DNA from: Deltaproteobacteria bacterium
Lineage (GTDB): Bacteria > UBA10199 > JADGCS01
DNA length: 64,000 nt
Assembly (NCBI GenBank): GCA_024233595.1
Contig: JACKPK010000001.1
Coordinates: 186,001-250,000 of the forward strand
Direction of reading: 5' to 3'
Shown: positions 32,790 to 41,523 of the stretch, one piece after another
Layout of the letters: the number at the start of each line of letters is the position of its first letter
How positions within the stretch are numbered: the stretch's first letter is position 1
The notes under the pieces: model-generated
What the model saw: only the letters and a program-made list of their open reading frames with translations
Databases searched by the model: none
What the model was told of the DNA's origin: nothing
Made by a program: the position numbers and the translations under genes

Positions 32790-34766
32790 TCACTGCATCT
32801 CCAGTCTCTGTCTCTGAGTCTCACACTTGAGACTTTCTGAGACATCGTGAAGTGAGACTGTGTCTTGAATATCCATTTCGGCAGTTGCGGGAAGCTCCTG
32901 ATAAGACAACACGCGCACCAATGGAAAATCATGCACCAAGATCTGGCGTACCAAGCGACGCACAATCACGTCTGTTACCAAAATTGTTTTTTGCGGGGTT
33001 GTACGATGCCGCTTGTATGCTTCTTTAACAGCAGCAATGATCGCGCTTTGATCAGACTCGCACAGCGTTAAATAAACATCGTCATCTTCTTTGCGGATGG
33101 CTTGATTGATTTGGTCTTCGATCTCGGGATCCAAAACAAAGCAATTGATCTTACCTTGCCCTTGAAAATGTTGGGTGATTTGACGACCCAAACCAACGCG
33201 CACCAGTTCGACTAAATCCACAACAGACTTTTGCCCTGGCTGAGCGTGAGCCAAATGTTCCAGAACCAGTGAAAGATCCCCAACAGGAACAGATTCTTCG
33301 ACCAAGCGTTTCACAATATTGGTGAACTTAATCAGTGTGATCAAACGTGGCACCACCTCTTGTACCAAATCTGGTTTAACCTTTTGAAGTGTGTTGAGTG
33401 CGTCTTTGACAGTTTGTAACGAAATGAACTCATGCGCGTTTGTGTAAGCAAGGCTCAAAACAAGCTTGGCAAAACGTTCGCGATCGTAGCCTGAATTTTG
33501 CGAGGCGTTAAAATCAATCGATCCAAACCACACAACCACACCCTTGATCAAAACACGTGCCTGACCAGCCTTTAGCCCAATGTTCAATCGTGGTTTGGGA
33601 ACAGGGAACAAAACACCTGAATTACGTTGCATCTGAGCCAAGTGCTCTGGAAAAAAACGATGAAAAAGAGTCTGCCAGTGCAAATCGTCGTTAATGGCTT
33701 CTAAAATATCGCTCGCAAACTCAATGTCAAAATCAGATTGTGGTTCTAAATCTTTGGATAAACCTTCGTTCGCAGGCACAACAATTTTTTGCTCTTCTAG
33801 ACCTTCGTGTTTTTTGACTAGCATCATCACAATGCCAACCGTACCGACCACCAAGGCCAAGCCACCAAACACAAAAAACGATACGGAAAAAAACAAGCCC
33901 ATGCAAAAAAGCAAAACAGAGGCCGCAACCCAAAACTTGGGTTCCGCAAACAGAGACATTCCAAGCTCTTCCGCCAAATTGTGTTTGTCGCCTTCATCAC
34001 AAACCCTGGTGACTAAAATAGCCGCAGCCACACTGAGCAACATAGAAGGGATTTGAGCCAAGACACCATCACCAATGGTGAGGATCGCGATGTTGGTCAT
34101 GGCCTTGCCCGGATCGTTATTGAACGACAACCAACTGACAAAAAAACCACCAACAAGGTTTAATGCTGTGATCAAAAAACCGGCAAAGACATCGCCTTTA
34201 ACAAAACGCATGGCTCCATCCATGGCACCAAAAAAACGCGACTCTTGAATGAGCTTGCTGCGTTTTTCTTGCGCTTGTTCAGACGAAATCAAACCAGCGC
34301 GCAAGTCAGCATCTATGCTCATTTGTTTGCCAGGCAAGGCATCTAAAGTGAAACGCGCGCTGACTTCTGCAACACGCTCCCCGCCCTTAGCCACAATCAA
34401 GAACTGCACAATGAGCAAAACCAAAAACACCACAAAGCCAGTGGCCACATGTCCCGCGGTGATCATCTCGCCGCAGAAGCGCATGAGATCGCCACCATTA
34501 CCCGTAGATAAAATAAGACGCGTGGAACTGATGTTCAGCGCAAGACGAAAAAGAGTCGCAATCAGCAAAAAGGCAGGAAAGTTTTTAAAAGGAAATAAAC
34601 CGCTACCAAGAGCAGCCGTAGCAAGCACAACAAAGGCGAGCACAAAGTTAAGCGCTTGCATCACGTCGACCCAAATGGGACTCACGGAAATCAACACGGT
34701 TGAAACAACAACCATGAGCAATAACACAATGAGCACCTGTCCTAAGCTTTTCTGTAGTCTGTCCAT
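32790..34766 (-). CDS. sctV: T3SS export gate protein SctV (FlhA/YscV family)
   Basis: 658 aa. Seven to eight membrane segments in residues 1-310 with the family landmarks FPAFLLIATLFRLALNISST, VEVSARFTLDALPGKQMSID-like loop (residues about 135-165) and LTIGDGVLAQIPSMLLSVAA. A cytoplasmic domain follows, ending LRVLSYQELPATAEMDIQDT. SctV nonamers form the export gate that selects substrates. TAGGAG lies seven bases before the ATG. The last about 20 codons consist of the palindromic repeat described at 32817-32834 and look like a repeat-derived extension. Apart from sctN/L/I no other core T3SS genes are in view. Confidence 0.93.
   Translation of the reverse strand: MDRLQKSLGQVLIVLLLMVVVSTVLISVSPIWVDVMQALNFVLAFVVLATAALGSGLFPFKNFPAFLLIATLFRLALNISSTRLILSTGNGGDLMRFCGEMITAGHVATGFVVFLVLLIVQFLIVAKGGERVAEVSARFTLDALPGKQMSIDADLRAGLISSEQAQEKRSKLIQESRFFGAMDGAMRFVKGDVFAGFLITALNLVGGFFVSWLSFNNDPGKAMTNIAILTIGDGVLAQIPSMLLSVAAAILVTRVCDEGDKHNLAEELGMSLFAEPKFWVAASVLLFCMGLFFSVSFFVFGGLALVVGTVGIVMMLVKKHEGLEEQKIVVPANEGLSKDLEPQSDFDIEFASDILEAINDDLHWQTLFHRFFPEHLAQMQRNSGVLFPVPKPRLNIGLKAGQARVLIKGVVVWFGSIDFNASQNSGYDRERFAKLVLSLAYTNAHEFISLQTVKDALNTLQKVKPDLVQEVVPRLITLIKFTNIVKRLVEESVPVGDLSLVLEHLAHAQPGQKSVVDLVELVRVGLGRQITQHFQGQGKINCFVLDPEIEDQINQAIRKEDDDVYLTLCESDQSAIIAAVKEAYKRHRTTPQKTILVTDVIVRRLVRQILVHDFPLVRVLSYQELPATAEMDIQDTVSLHDVSESLKCETQRQRLEMQ
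32817..32834. repeat. Palindromic repeat inside the sctV 3' end
   Basis: AGTCTCA and TGAGACT flank CACT. Read on the other strand it matches the copy at 3345-3362 at 15 of 18 bases, and two of the differences are a compensatory stem change (T/A to C/G). It lies within the last codons of sctV. Confidence 0.6.
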
Positions 34767-34788
34767 TTTGACTCCTACAGAATCTTAC

Positions 34789-34806
34789 TTCAAGCGCCGT
34801 GCCAAG
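34789..34806 (-). promoter_or_regulatory. Sigma-54-like promoter of sctV
   Basis: Minus strand CTTGGCACGGCGCTTGAA. The -24 half is a full consensus match (TTGGCACG); the -12 is GA for GC. Predicted start lies about 13 bp before the ATG, leaving room for TAGGAG. A TGATTTC half-site lies 22 bp further upstream. Confidence 0.5.
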
Positions 34807-34845
34807 TTAGAGTCGGGAAAAGCACAATGATTTCAGCTAAACAAA

Positions 34846-34874
34846 AGTCTCAGTCCCGTCCCAAGAGCGAGACT
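34846..34874. repeat. Palindromic repeat family member between sctV and brnA
   Basis: AGTCTC (34846-34851) and GAGACT (34869-34874) flank a GTCCC-containing loop. Related fragments (TTTGGGA, then AGTCTGAAGACT with TTTGGGAC at about 35626-35660) lie between the two toxin-antitoxin modules. Confidence 0.5.
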
Positions 34875-34940
34875 GTTTGGGATTTTGGACAGTTTAGGGA
34901 GAGTGTGGAAATTTTTGAACAGCTTCGTACGAGCAAAAAA

Positions 34941-35252
34941 CTAAGCTCTCTGCAATTGCTTTTTAGATCGCTTGGTTCCACTCATTTTCTTTTTTAATGT
35001 TTCTAACTCTCGCTCCAAGCGATCAAGACGTTGTGATTGAGTTGTCTTTTCTGTCAGAGCTTCACGTAATAAAAAATTAATATAAGTTTGGTAAGGGGCT
35101 CCATTTTTTGATGAGATTTCTTTTGCGAGTGCTACCAAATCAGAATCTAAGTTGATTGTGATCTTAATTTTTTGATTCTTAGCTATTTTTTCTCGGATAG
35201 TTTTGGTCCCCTTTTTTTCTAGCTTAAGATCACTTATTTTTGGTTGCTTCAT
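34941..35252 (-). CDS. brnA: BrnA-type antitoxin, module 1
   Basis: 103 aa from ATG 35252. A basic N-terminus is followed by a ribbon-helix-helix segment, KIKITINLDSDLVALAKEIS then APYQTYINFLLREAL, and a C-terminal coiled coil (LDRLERELETLKKK). BrnA binds and neutralises BrnT and represses the operon. Its start overlaps the brnT1 end by 23 bp, the normal toxin-first order of this family. It lies downstream of a repeat, next to sctV but in its own unit. Confidence 0.82.
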   Translation of the reverse strand: MKQPKISDLKLEKKGTKTIREKIAKNQKIKITINLDSDLVALAKEISSKNGAPYQTYINFLLREALTEKTTQSQRLDRLERELETLKKKMSGTKRSKKQLQRA

Positions 35253-35517
35253 AATAAAGTCTCCTAAATTTTCTCCACTCTGCAGACCCGAAAATTCTAA
35301 ATGTTTCATCTCTAAATGTGAAACGCGTTGTGAGTACTCGTCCTTTTATAGTTTTACCCACCCAGTAGTAACGCTTTTCTTCATCTGAATTCTTAACATC
35401 GACTAATTGAATTCCATTAGGATCTGAAAAAGTTTCTATGGCCTCTAAAAAACACACTCCATGTTTTTTGATATTTTCCATTTCCTTTTTTGTATTCCAC
35501 TCAAATTCCATAGCCAT
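35230..35517 (-). CDS. brnT: BrnT-type ribonuclease toxin, module 1
   Basis: 95 aa from ATG 35517 (a second ATG two codons on is possible). BrnT hallmarks: FEWNTKKEMENIKKHGVCF, AIETFSDPN, EKRYYWVGKTIKGRVLTTRF and the C-terminal FRIFGSAEWRKFRRLYYEA. BrnT is a RelE-like fold RNase. Three 10-bp iterons directly upstream probably form the operator. Confidence 0.88.
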   Translation of the reverse strand: MAMEFEWNTKKEMENIKKHGVCFLEAIETFSDPNGIQLVDVKNSDEEKRYYWVGKTIKGRVLTTRFTFRDETFRIFGSAEWRKFRRLYYEATKNK

Positions 35518-35520
35518 CTT

Positions 35521-35550
35521 ACCATATTTAACCATATAAAACCATATTTA
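35521..35550. promoter_or_regulatory. Three tandem 10-bp iterons upstream of brnT1
   Basis: ACCATATTTA, ACCATATAAA and ACCATATTTA follow one another without spacer, one helical turn each, ending three bases from the toxin ATG. Likely BrnA binding sites. Confidence 0.6.
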
Positions 35551-35692
35551 CATGGATAACATTAGGTTAAGCAAAGAAGATGCCACTTTACATTCAAGTG
35601 ATTTCAAATGGTTATGGATATAGATTTGGGATTTTCAGTCTGAAGACTGAGACTATTTGGGACTTGGGGAAATTTTAAGACATCAATTTAAA

Positions 35693-35971
35693 CTAATAAC
35701 CAACTTTCTTTTTAATTTTTGTTAGTTCTTTTTCTAAGGATTCGACTCGAGAAAAAATCCCTTCATTTTTTCCAAAAAGAGCCGATCTCAAAATTTGATT
35801 TAAGACTGTTTGGTATTTACTCCCCGAATCTTTCGCAATTTTTCGAAGTTCCGACAAAACGTCGTTATCTAAATGAGTTGTGATGCGATATTTTGTGTTT
35901 TCAAACTGCTTTTTGTTTAGTTTGGGACCACTGATTCTTTTCATTTTTTTAGGATCAGGTATTTTTTTCAT
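35693..35971 (-). CDS. brnA: BrnA-type antitoxin, module 2
   Basis: 92 aa from ATG 35971, overlapping brnT2 by 17 bp. Ribbon-helix-helix: TKYRITTHLDNDVLSELRKI then KYQTVLNQILRSALF; C-terminal coiled coil. It shares the plan of module 1 but with many differences, so the two are old paralogues rather than a recent duplication. Confidence 0.82.
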   Translation of the reverse strand: MKKIPDPKKMKRISGPKLNKKQFENTKYRITTHLDNDVLSELRKIAKDSGSKYQTVLNQILRSALFGKNEGIFSRVESLEKELTKIKKKVGY

Positions 35972-36236
35972 AAAATTTTCTCCATTTTCTCCAATTCGCA
36001 GCTCCAAAAATACGAATCACATTGCCTCTTGTTGTATAACGAACAGTGAGTACTTTTCCTTCAAAACATTTCCCAACAGCAAAGAACCTTTCTTCTTCGG
36101 ACGAATGATTTTCGTCTTCTAAATGCACTACATTGGGATCAAAGAATACTTGTATGGCAGTTTCAAAACCAATCCCGTGTTTTCGCTTATTGAGTTCCTC
36201 TTTGTGCAAGTTCCATTCAAAAATATAGTCTTTCAT
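35955..36236 (-). CDS. brnT: BrnT-type ribonuclease toxin, module 2
   Basis: 93 aa from ATG 36236. FEWNLHKEELNKRKHGIGFE, AIQVFFDPNVVHLED, ERFFAVGKCFEGKVLTVRYT and IRIFGAANWRKWRKFYE give a clear BrnT. No good Shine-Dalgarno is seen. An AT-rich upstream stretch repeats CATATAA-like units and may be the operator. Distinct upstream sequence from module 1 suggests no cross-regulation. Confidence 0.88.
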   Translation of the reverse strand: MKDYIFEWNLHKEELNKRKHGIGFETAIQVFFDPNVVHLEDENHSSEEERFFAVGKCFEGKVLTVRYTTRGNVIRIFGAANWRKWRKFYEKNT

Positions 36237-36364
36237 ATTATATGTTTTTATATGTATTTTAGCAACAACTCCTTTCTTCTGGTCTAGCTGCAATATTGAG
36301 GCCAGTTTATTAATTTTGAAACTAAGATTGTTTATTTTTCAAAAATTGGCTTATCCCCTGTCAC

Positions 36365-36887
36365 ATGAGCTTCAAACAAACACCTGCCCAAAATCTAGAT
36401 TTAGTTTCTCGTATTTATGATGATGTTTTTGATTACAGTGATTTTGAACTAGTCAGAAGAGTCTTAGACCAATCTGGCGGACCCGTTTTGGACGTTGGTT
36501 GCGGGACAGGAAGAATTTTTAAAAAAATGTGCGAAAAGCCTCAAGCCAAACGGGAAAATGTTAGTGACATTTAAAAATGGGATTCAGAAAAAAGAACAAA
36601 AGCTCGTAAAAATCGAAAAATCTATTCAAGAAGGTGACCTGTGTTTTCAATTGTCTTGGAGCGAGAACACCGAAGAACGCATGCGCACTTATTCGATGAG
36701 CATCAAATTAGGTGATAAAAAACAAAACTTAACTTTTTACAGTCGCATTTATTGTGATGATCAATTTCTAGACCTAATTCCAGACACAGGCCTACGCCTT
36801 GTACAACGTTTTGGAGACAACGATGCTTCAACCTTTACGCCCGACTCACCTCTGCAAGTTTTGATTTTAGAGAAAGCGGCTGATTAA
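36365..36887 (+). pseudogene. SAM-dependent methyltransferase with internal deletion
   Basis: The first frame gives a class I methyltransferase N-terminus ending in motif I (GGPVLDVGCGTGRIFKKM). A second frame starting inside the same bases continues with a late motif (EEFLKKCAKSLKPNGKMLV) and a normal C-terminus ending LQVLILEKAAD. The roughly 80-100 residues that should separate them (motifs II and III) are missing. Both ends share the bases GAAGAATTTTTAAAAAA, so the join looks like a deletion at a microhomology. Non-functional; substrate of the original enzyme unknown. Confidence 0.75.
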
Positions 36888-36888
36888 C

Positions 36889-38157
36889 TCACCCGCCCTG
36901 CACCTTCATGGTCTCTTCCAGATTCTTCAAGCCTTCTTGTTTGGCATTCACCAGAATCGACATGCAACCATTAGGGTGTTTGTTCTCACGCATGAGCTGA
37001 TGAGCCGCACCGGTTTCAGCAAATTGAAATGTTTTAGACAAACAAGGATCCACCTTACCCGCTGCCACCAAATCATTAATGCCTTTGGATTGCTCGTCGT
37101 TTGCAAAATGCGAACCCTGCAAACGCTTTTGGCGCATCCAATGATAACGCAAATCAAGCGTGGCATTAAAACCCGTGGTGCCCGCGCAAATCACAACCAT
37201 GCCGCCCGTATCGCAAACAAAGACAGATGTTGGGATTGTTGATTCCCCTGGGTGTTCAAAAACAATTGCCGGGTTACGCTTTTCGCCCAAAGCTTCCCAG
37301 AAAGCCTTGCCAAAACTCTTAGCGCCTTTAAGCCATTTATTGTAAGCTTCTTTGTCTTTCCAATGTGGCATCATGCCCCAGTGATCAAATTCCTTACGGT
37401 TCAAAACACCAACGGCGCCCAGGTTTTTGCAGTAGTCGATTTTATCGTCGCTACCCACAACCGCCACTGGTTTAGCGCCAGCCGCGGCTGCAATCTGAAT
37501 AGCCATAGAACCCAAACCACCGGCTCCACCCCAAATCAAAACAGGATCATCTTTTTGAATTTGATTGCCTGCCCAGCCGTGCAACATACGGTAAGCTGTG
37601 GCACCGACTAACATGTAAGCCGCAGCCGCTTCCCAAGAAAGATCTTTTGGTTTTGGCAAACACTGATGCGCTTGCACTTTAGTAAACTGCGCAAAAGAAC
37701 CGTAATTGGTTTCGTATCCCCAAATGAGTTCCGTAGGCGACAGCATAGGATCTTTACCTGCTTTCACATGCGGGCAATCGCGATCCCAAATCCCGCAGTG
37801 AATCACAACCTCGTCACCTGGTTTTAAATGACTCACATCTTTACCAACTTTATAAACCACACCACTGGCATCCGAACCACCAATGTGAAAATCTTCGGGC
37901 TCACCCTTTTTTTGCCGCGCACCAATGACATTCACCGGGTAACCAAGGGCTGCCCACACATTATTGTAATTAACGCCAGCAGCCATCACGTAAACCAAAA
38001 CCTCGTCGTCTTTGATTGCCGGCACATCAACCACTTCGTCTTTAAAAGCCTCGATCGGTTCTCCATAGCGCGATTCACGAATGAGTTGCGCGTGCATTTT
38101 TTTGGGGATCTCACCAAGCGGTGGTAATTCACCAAGATCAAATAATTCTTTTGTCAT
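36889..38157 (-). CDS. ccr: Crotonyl-CoA carboxylase/reductase
   Basis: 422 aa from ATG 38157 with GGGAGG eight bases upstream; an earlier in-frame start has no such site. Reductive carboxylation of crotonyl-CoA to ethylmalonyl-CoA with NADPH, key step of the ethylmalonyl-CoA pathway. MDR fold with cofactor loop [33 protein letters not shown] holds the Glu and GSHFAN the His reported for the CO2 pocket of this enzyme class; [13 protein letters not shown] supplies the Asn. These separate it from ordinary quinone or enoyl reductases. Last gene of the pathway operon. Confidence 0.92.
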   Translation of the reverse strand: MTKELFDLGELPPLGEIPKKMHAQLIRESRYGEPIEAFKDEVVDVPAIKDDEVLVYVMAAGVNYNNVWAALGYPVNVIGARQKKGEPEDFHIGGSDASGVVYKVGKDVSHLKPGDEVVIHCGIWDRDCPHVKAGKDPMLSPTELIWGYETNYGSFAQFTKVQAHQCLPKPKDLSWEAAAAYMLVGATAYRMLHGWAGNQIQKDDPVLIWGGAGGLGSMAIQIAAAAGAKPVAVVGSDDKIDYCKNLGAVGVLNRKEFDHWGMMPHWKDKEAYNKWLKGAKSFGKAFWEALGEKRNPAIVFEHPGESTIPTSVFVCDTGGMVVICAGTTGFNATLDLRYHWMRQKRLQGSHFANDEQSKGINDLVAAGKVDPCLSKTFQFAETGAAHQLMRENKHPNGCMSILVNAKQEGLKNLEETMKVQGG

Positions 38158-38233
38158 TTGGAACCTCCCTATTATTTCATCGCACAAAAGCCCGATGAAA
38201 AAAGCACCGCCACTCGCAGCGGATGCCTTTGAC

Positions 38234-40252
38234 TCATAATAAATCTAAAATTGTTTCGAACACCTTGTTCAAATCAAAATCTTTTGGCGTAAAAACCGCA
38301 GCCACACCGTAGTCTTTTAATTTTTTGGCATCTTCAGGCGGAATGATCCCGCCCACCACCACAGGCACATCACGCATGTCTGAATTTTTGAGCTCTTGCA
38401 TGACATCAGGAATCAATGTTTGATGCGACCCCGATAAAATCGACAAACCGATCACATCGACATCTTCCTGCAAAGCGCTTTGCACAATTTCTTTGGGGGT
38501 CATGCGAATGCCTTGATAAATGACCTCAAAACCAAGATCGCGTGCTTTTAAGGCAATTTGCTCCGCACCATTGGAATGTCCATCTAAACCAGGTTTGCCC
38601 AATAGAAAGCGCAGCTTTCGACCATGGTATTTTTCGACCAAAGAAAACTCTTCACGAAGATCTTTTACTCGCTCACTCTGCAAGGTTAAGCTCACACCCG
38701 CAAGACCTGTTGGCGCGCGGTAGGTTCCGTAAATATCACGCATGACCTGAGACCATTCGCCCGTGGTCACACCTGCATGTGCACAATGAATGGACGCCGG
38801 CATGATGTTTTGATTTTGCTGCACGGCCTGTCGCAAAGCGTTCAGTGCCTCTTCAACTTTAGACGCATCACGCTTTTCTCTAAAAGCCTTCAGACGACTG
38901 ACTTGCTCTTTTTCTGCTTTGGCATTTGGCTTAAGGATAGCACCTTTGCCACCCAAGGGGCTTTCTTCTTTTTGCGTGTAACAATTCACGCCCACAATTT
39001 TTTGATCTCCTGTTTCAATCGCCTGCATGCGCAACGCGTTCGAACGCACCAATTCTGATTTAAGATAACCACTGTCTAAGGCTTTTAAAACCCCACCCCT
39101 GTCTTCAATTTTTTGAATTTGCTCAAACGCCGCATTCATCAGGGCTTTGGTTTTTTCTTCAATGACAAAAGAGCCTTCAAAAATATCTTCAAAATTTAAA
39201 AGGTCAGTTTCCTCAGCAAGAATCTGTTGCACACGCAAACTCCATTGCTGATCCCATGGCTTGGGCAAACCCAAAGCTTCGTTCCATGCCGGCAACTGCA
39301 CCGCACGGGCGCGACTATTTTTGGCCAAAGTCACACCAAGAAGTTCGTAAACAATGCGGATGATGTTGTTTTCGGGCTGCTGTTCAGTGAGCCCCAAAGA
39401 ATTGACCTGCACGCCATAACGGAAACGACGCAGCTTGGGATCTTCGACACCGTAACGTTCCTTACAGATTTGATCCCACATTTTTGTAAAAGCACGTGTC
39501 TTGCACATTTCTTCAATAAAACGAATGCCACTGTCTAAAAAGAAAGAAATACGCCCCACCACGTTATGAAATTCATCATCCGAAACCACAGCGCTATTCT
39601 TAACATGATCCAAAATGGTGATGGCATTCACCAAACCAAAAGCAAGCTCTTGCACGGGAGTCGCCCCCGCTTCCTGCAAATGATAAGGACAAATGTTAAT
39701 GGGATTCCATTTTGGAATGTTCTGACAGGTGTAAGCGATCAGATCTGTAGAGAGTTTTAACGAAGGTTCCGGTGGAAACGCGTAAGTGCCTCGCGATAAA
39801 AATTCTTTGAGCAAGTCGTTCTGCGTGGTGCCCGTGAGTTTAGAAACATCACCACCTTGTTTTTCACAGACCGCAATGTAAAGCGCCAACAACCACGGTG
39901 CCGTGGCATTGATGGTCATCGAGGTGTTCATTTGCTCGACAGGAATGTCGTCAAAGAGTTGCTCCATGTCTTCAATGCTGCAAATGGGCACGCCAACCTT
40001 GCCCACCTCGCCGCGCGCTAGCTCGTGATCAGCATCGTAACCCGTTTGCGTGGGCAGATCAAAAGCAATGGACAAACCAGTTTGCCCCTTGGCCAGATTT
40101 TTTTTGTAAAGCGCATTGGATTCTTTGGCACTGGAATGTCCCGAGTAAGTGCGCATGATCCAGGGCCTGGATTTATTAGATTTATTTTGGGTTTCTTGTG
40201 ATTTCAATTTTGTCTCTATTTTCCAAGTTTTATTAGCACACCCGTAAAACAA
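38234..40252 (-). CDS. ecm: Ethylmalonyl-CoA mutase (B12-dependent)
   Basis: Up to 672 aa; the conserved part begins near [17 protein letters not shown], and the true start is uncertain (TTG at 40252 or TTG at 40207). Converts ethylmalonyl-CoA to methylsuccinyl-CoA. Catalytic TIM barrel: [54 protein letters not shown]-terminal B12-binding domain: [37 protein letters not shown]. The barrel and cobalamin domain in one chain of about 650 residues and the gene context favour Ecm over methylmalonyl-CoA mutase, but the two are close and context decides. Confidence 0.88.
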   Translation of the reverse strand: MFYGCANKTWKIETKLKSQETQNKSNKSRPWIMRTYSGHSSAKESNALYKKNLAKGQTGLSIAFDLPTQTGYDADHELARGEVGKVGVPICSIEDMEQLFDDIPVEQMNTSMTINATAPWLLALYIAVCEKQGGDVSKLTGTTQNDLLKEFLSRGTYAFPPEPSLKLSTDLIAYTCQNIPKWNPINICPYHLQEAGATPVQELAFGLVNAITILDHVKNSAVVSDDEFHNVVGRISFFLDSGIRFIEEMCKTRAFTKMWDQICKERYGVEDPKLRRFRYGVQVNSLGLTEQQPENNIIRIVYELLGVTLAKNSRARAVQLPAWNEALGLPKPWDQQWSLRVQQILAEETDLLNFEDIFEGSFVIEEKTKALMNAAFEQIQKIEDRGGVLKALDSGYLKSELVRSNALRMQAIETGDQKIVGVNCYTQKEESPLGGKGAILKPNAKAEKEQVSRLKAFREKRDASKVEEALNALRQAVQQNQNIMPASIHCAHAGVTTGEWSQVMRDIYGTYRAPTGLAGVSLTLQSERVKDLREEFSLVEKYHGRKLRFLLGKPGLDGHSNGAEQIALKARDLGFEVIYQGIRMTPKEIVQSALQEDVDVIGLSILSGSHQTLIPDVMQELKNSDMRDVPVVVGGIIPPEDAKKLKDYGVAAVFTPKDFDLNKVFETILDLL

Positions 40253-40257
40253 GCATT

Positions 40258-40341
40258 GTCATTGCGAGGAATCCACCTTGGTGGAATGACGAAGCAATCC
40301 AGACTGGATCGCCGCGTCCGCTCACGCGGACTCGCGATGAC
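40258..40341. repeat. MITE-like palindromic repeat between mch and ecm
   Basis: 84 bp bounded by GTCATTGCGAG and its imperfect inverse CTCGCGATGAC (10 of 11). Inside are ATCCACC-TTGGTGG and CGCGTCCG-CTCA-CGCGGAC. GTCATTGCGAGG...CGATGAC elements are a familiar dispersed class in many bacteria. It may reduce or process readthrough inside the pathway operon. Confidence 0.75.
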
Positions 40342-40371
40342 GAAACTCATAGTTTCGCTATTCTAAAATTT

Positions 40372-41523
40372 TTAAGCGCTTTTCTTAACCAAAAGCCTTC
40401 TCTCAATTTCAAAAACCTTTTCGACAATTTTTTCTTTCCCTGCTTTTTTCTTAGCGTTTTCTTTTTCAAAAAGATCAGCCCCGTATTTTTCTAACGCAGC
40501 TGCCGCCTTGATATTTTTGACACCAATGAGCTGAAAGCTCACCACGCCACATTTATCATCGACCGGTTCTTTATGAAGCACGCGCGATAAAGCCGCCACG
40601 GTGTCACCCGAAACCAAAGGTTGCGTGTGATAACCCTCGGTGTATCCCAAATCCCACAACGCGTTTTCACTGACATCGCGACTTGCCAAACCACACAGCC
40701 ACGCAAAGGCCAAGCCACCATAAACAATTGGCTCACCGCTCATTTTTCCAGAAAGGCCCGTGGAATAAAGACGATCGTAATGCAAAGGGTGTGTGTTCAT
40801 CACACGGTAAGTCCAAGCGTAATGCTCGTCTGTAATCGTACGGCCATTACGATGAACAATGACCTCGCCCTCTTTAAAGGAATCAAAATAAGTGTGCTGC
40901 CCTGTTAGGTCAGCTGGGTACTGATCAACATCAGGCAAATCGACTTGGGGCAAACCATCGCGCTCTTGCATGTCTGATTTGATCACCGTGCTTGCTGGCA
41001 CTGCTGTACTGGAAGGCGCCACCATGATTTTACGATCGTACTGCAACACCAGTTCATCGTTTTGGTTGGTCGCCGTTGTGCGGATGGTCACAATGCCCGG
41101 TTTGCCTTCACCACGATCACGCACATCCAAAACTTTGGTGAACGCGCGCAAAGTGTCGCCAGGATAAACCGGCGCCAAAAACATCATGTTGTAATAACCC
41201 AAATTGGCCATGGCTTTTTCAGAATCGTTCTGCACACCAAGCGAAAGAGCCACGTTCATGGTGAGCAAAGGCGAAACCAAAACATCTTTAAAGCCATGCG
41301 CTTTGGCGTACTCGCGATTTAAATAAAGAGGATTGGATTCCAAAAAAGTTGTCGCGAACTCAAGCGCGTACGAAAGAGAGATGGTCAGACCACGTGGGTG
41401 ACAAAATACCTCGCCCGTTTTAAAGTCGTGCAAAGTGCGTCCATACTCAGGCGAACGCACAGAATCTGCGTTAAAAGCCACTTCCCCTGCTTGCTCTACA
41501 AAAATAGGCGTTTTGATTTTCAT
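40372..41523 (-). CDS. mch: Mesaconyl-CoA hydratase (MaoC-type)
   Basis: 383 aa, two hot-dog (MaoC) domains: residues about 35-165 (GEVFCHPRGLTISLSYALEF, YPGDTLRAFTKVLDV) and about 200-330 (FKEGEVIVHRNGRTITDEHY, PLVSGDTVAALSRVL). It hydrates mesaconyl-C1-CoA to beta-methylmalyl-CoA. It is longer than the roughly 340 aa of alphaproteobacterial enzymes because of a Lys-rich C-terminus. Start overlaps the mcd stop by 1 bp (TAATG), with AAAGGA upstream. Annotated from pathway neighbours plus fold. Confidence 0.88.
   Translation of the reverse strand: MKIKTPIFVEQAGEVAFNADSVRSPEYGRTLHDFKTGEVFCHPRGLTISLSYALEFATTFLESNPLYLNREYAKAHGFKDVLVSPLLTMNVALSLGVQNDSEKAMANLGYYNMMFLAPVYPGDTLRAFTKVLDVRDRGEGKPGIVTIRTTATNQNDELVLQYDRKIMVAPSSTAVPASTVIKSDMQERDGLPQVDLPDVDQYPADLTGQHTYFDSFKEGEVIVHRNGRTITDEHYAWTYRVMNTHPLHYDRLYSTGLSGKMSGEPIVYGGLAFAWLCGLASRDVSENALWDLGYTEGYHTQPLVSGDTVAALSRVLHKEPVDDKCGVVSFQLIGVKNIKAAAALEKYGADLFEKENAKKKAGKEKIVEKVFEIERRLLVKKSA

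Noticed and set aside
34941..36236. Recent tandem duplication of one BrnTA module
   Set aside because: The two modules differ throughout and have different operators; they look like separately acquired or long-diverged paralogues.
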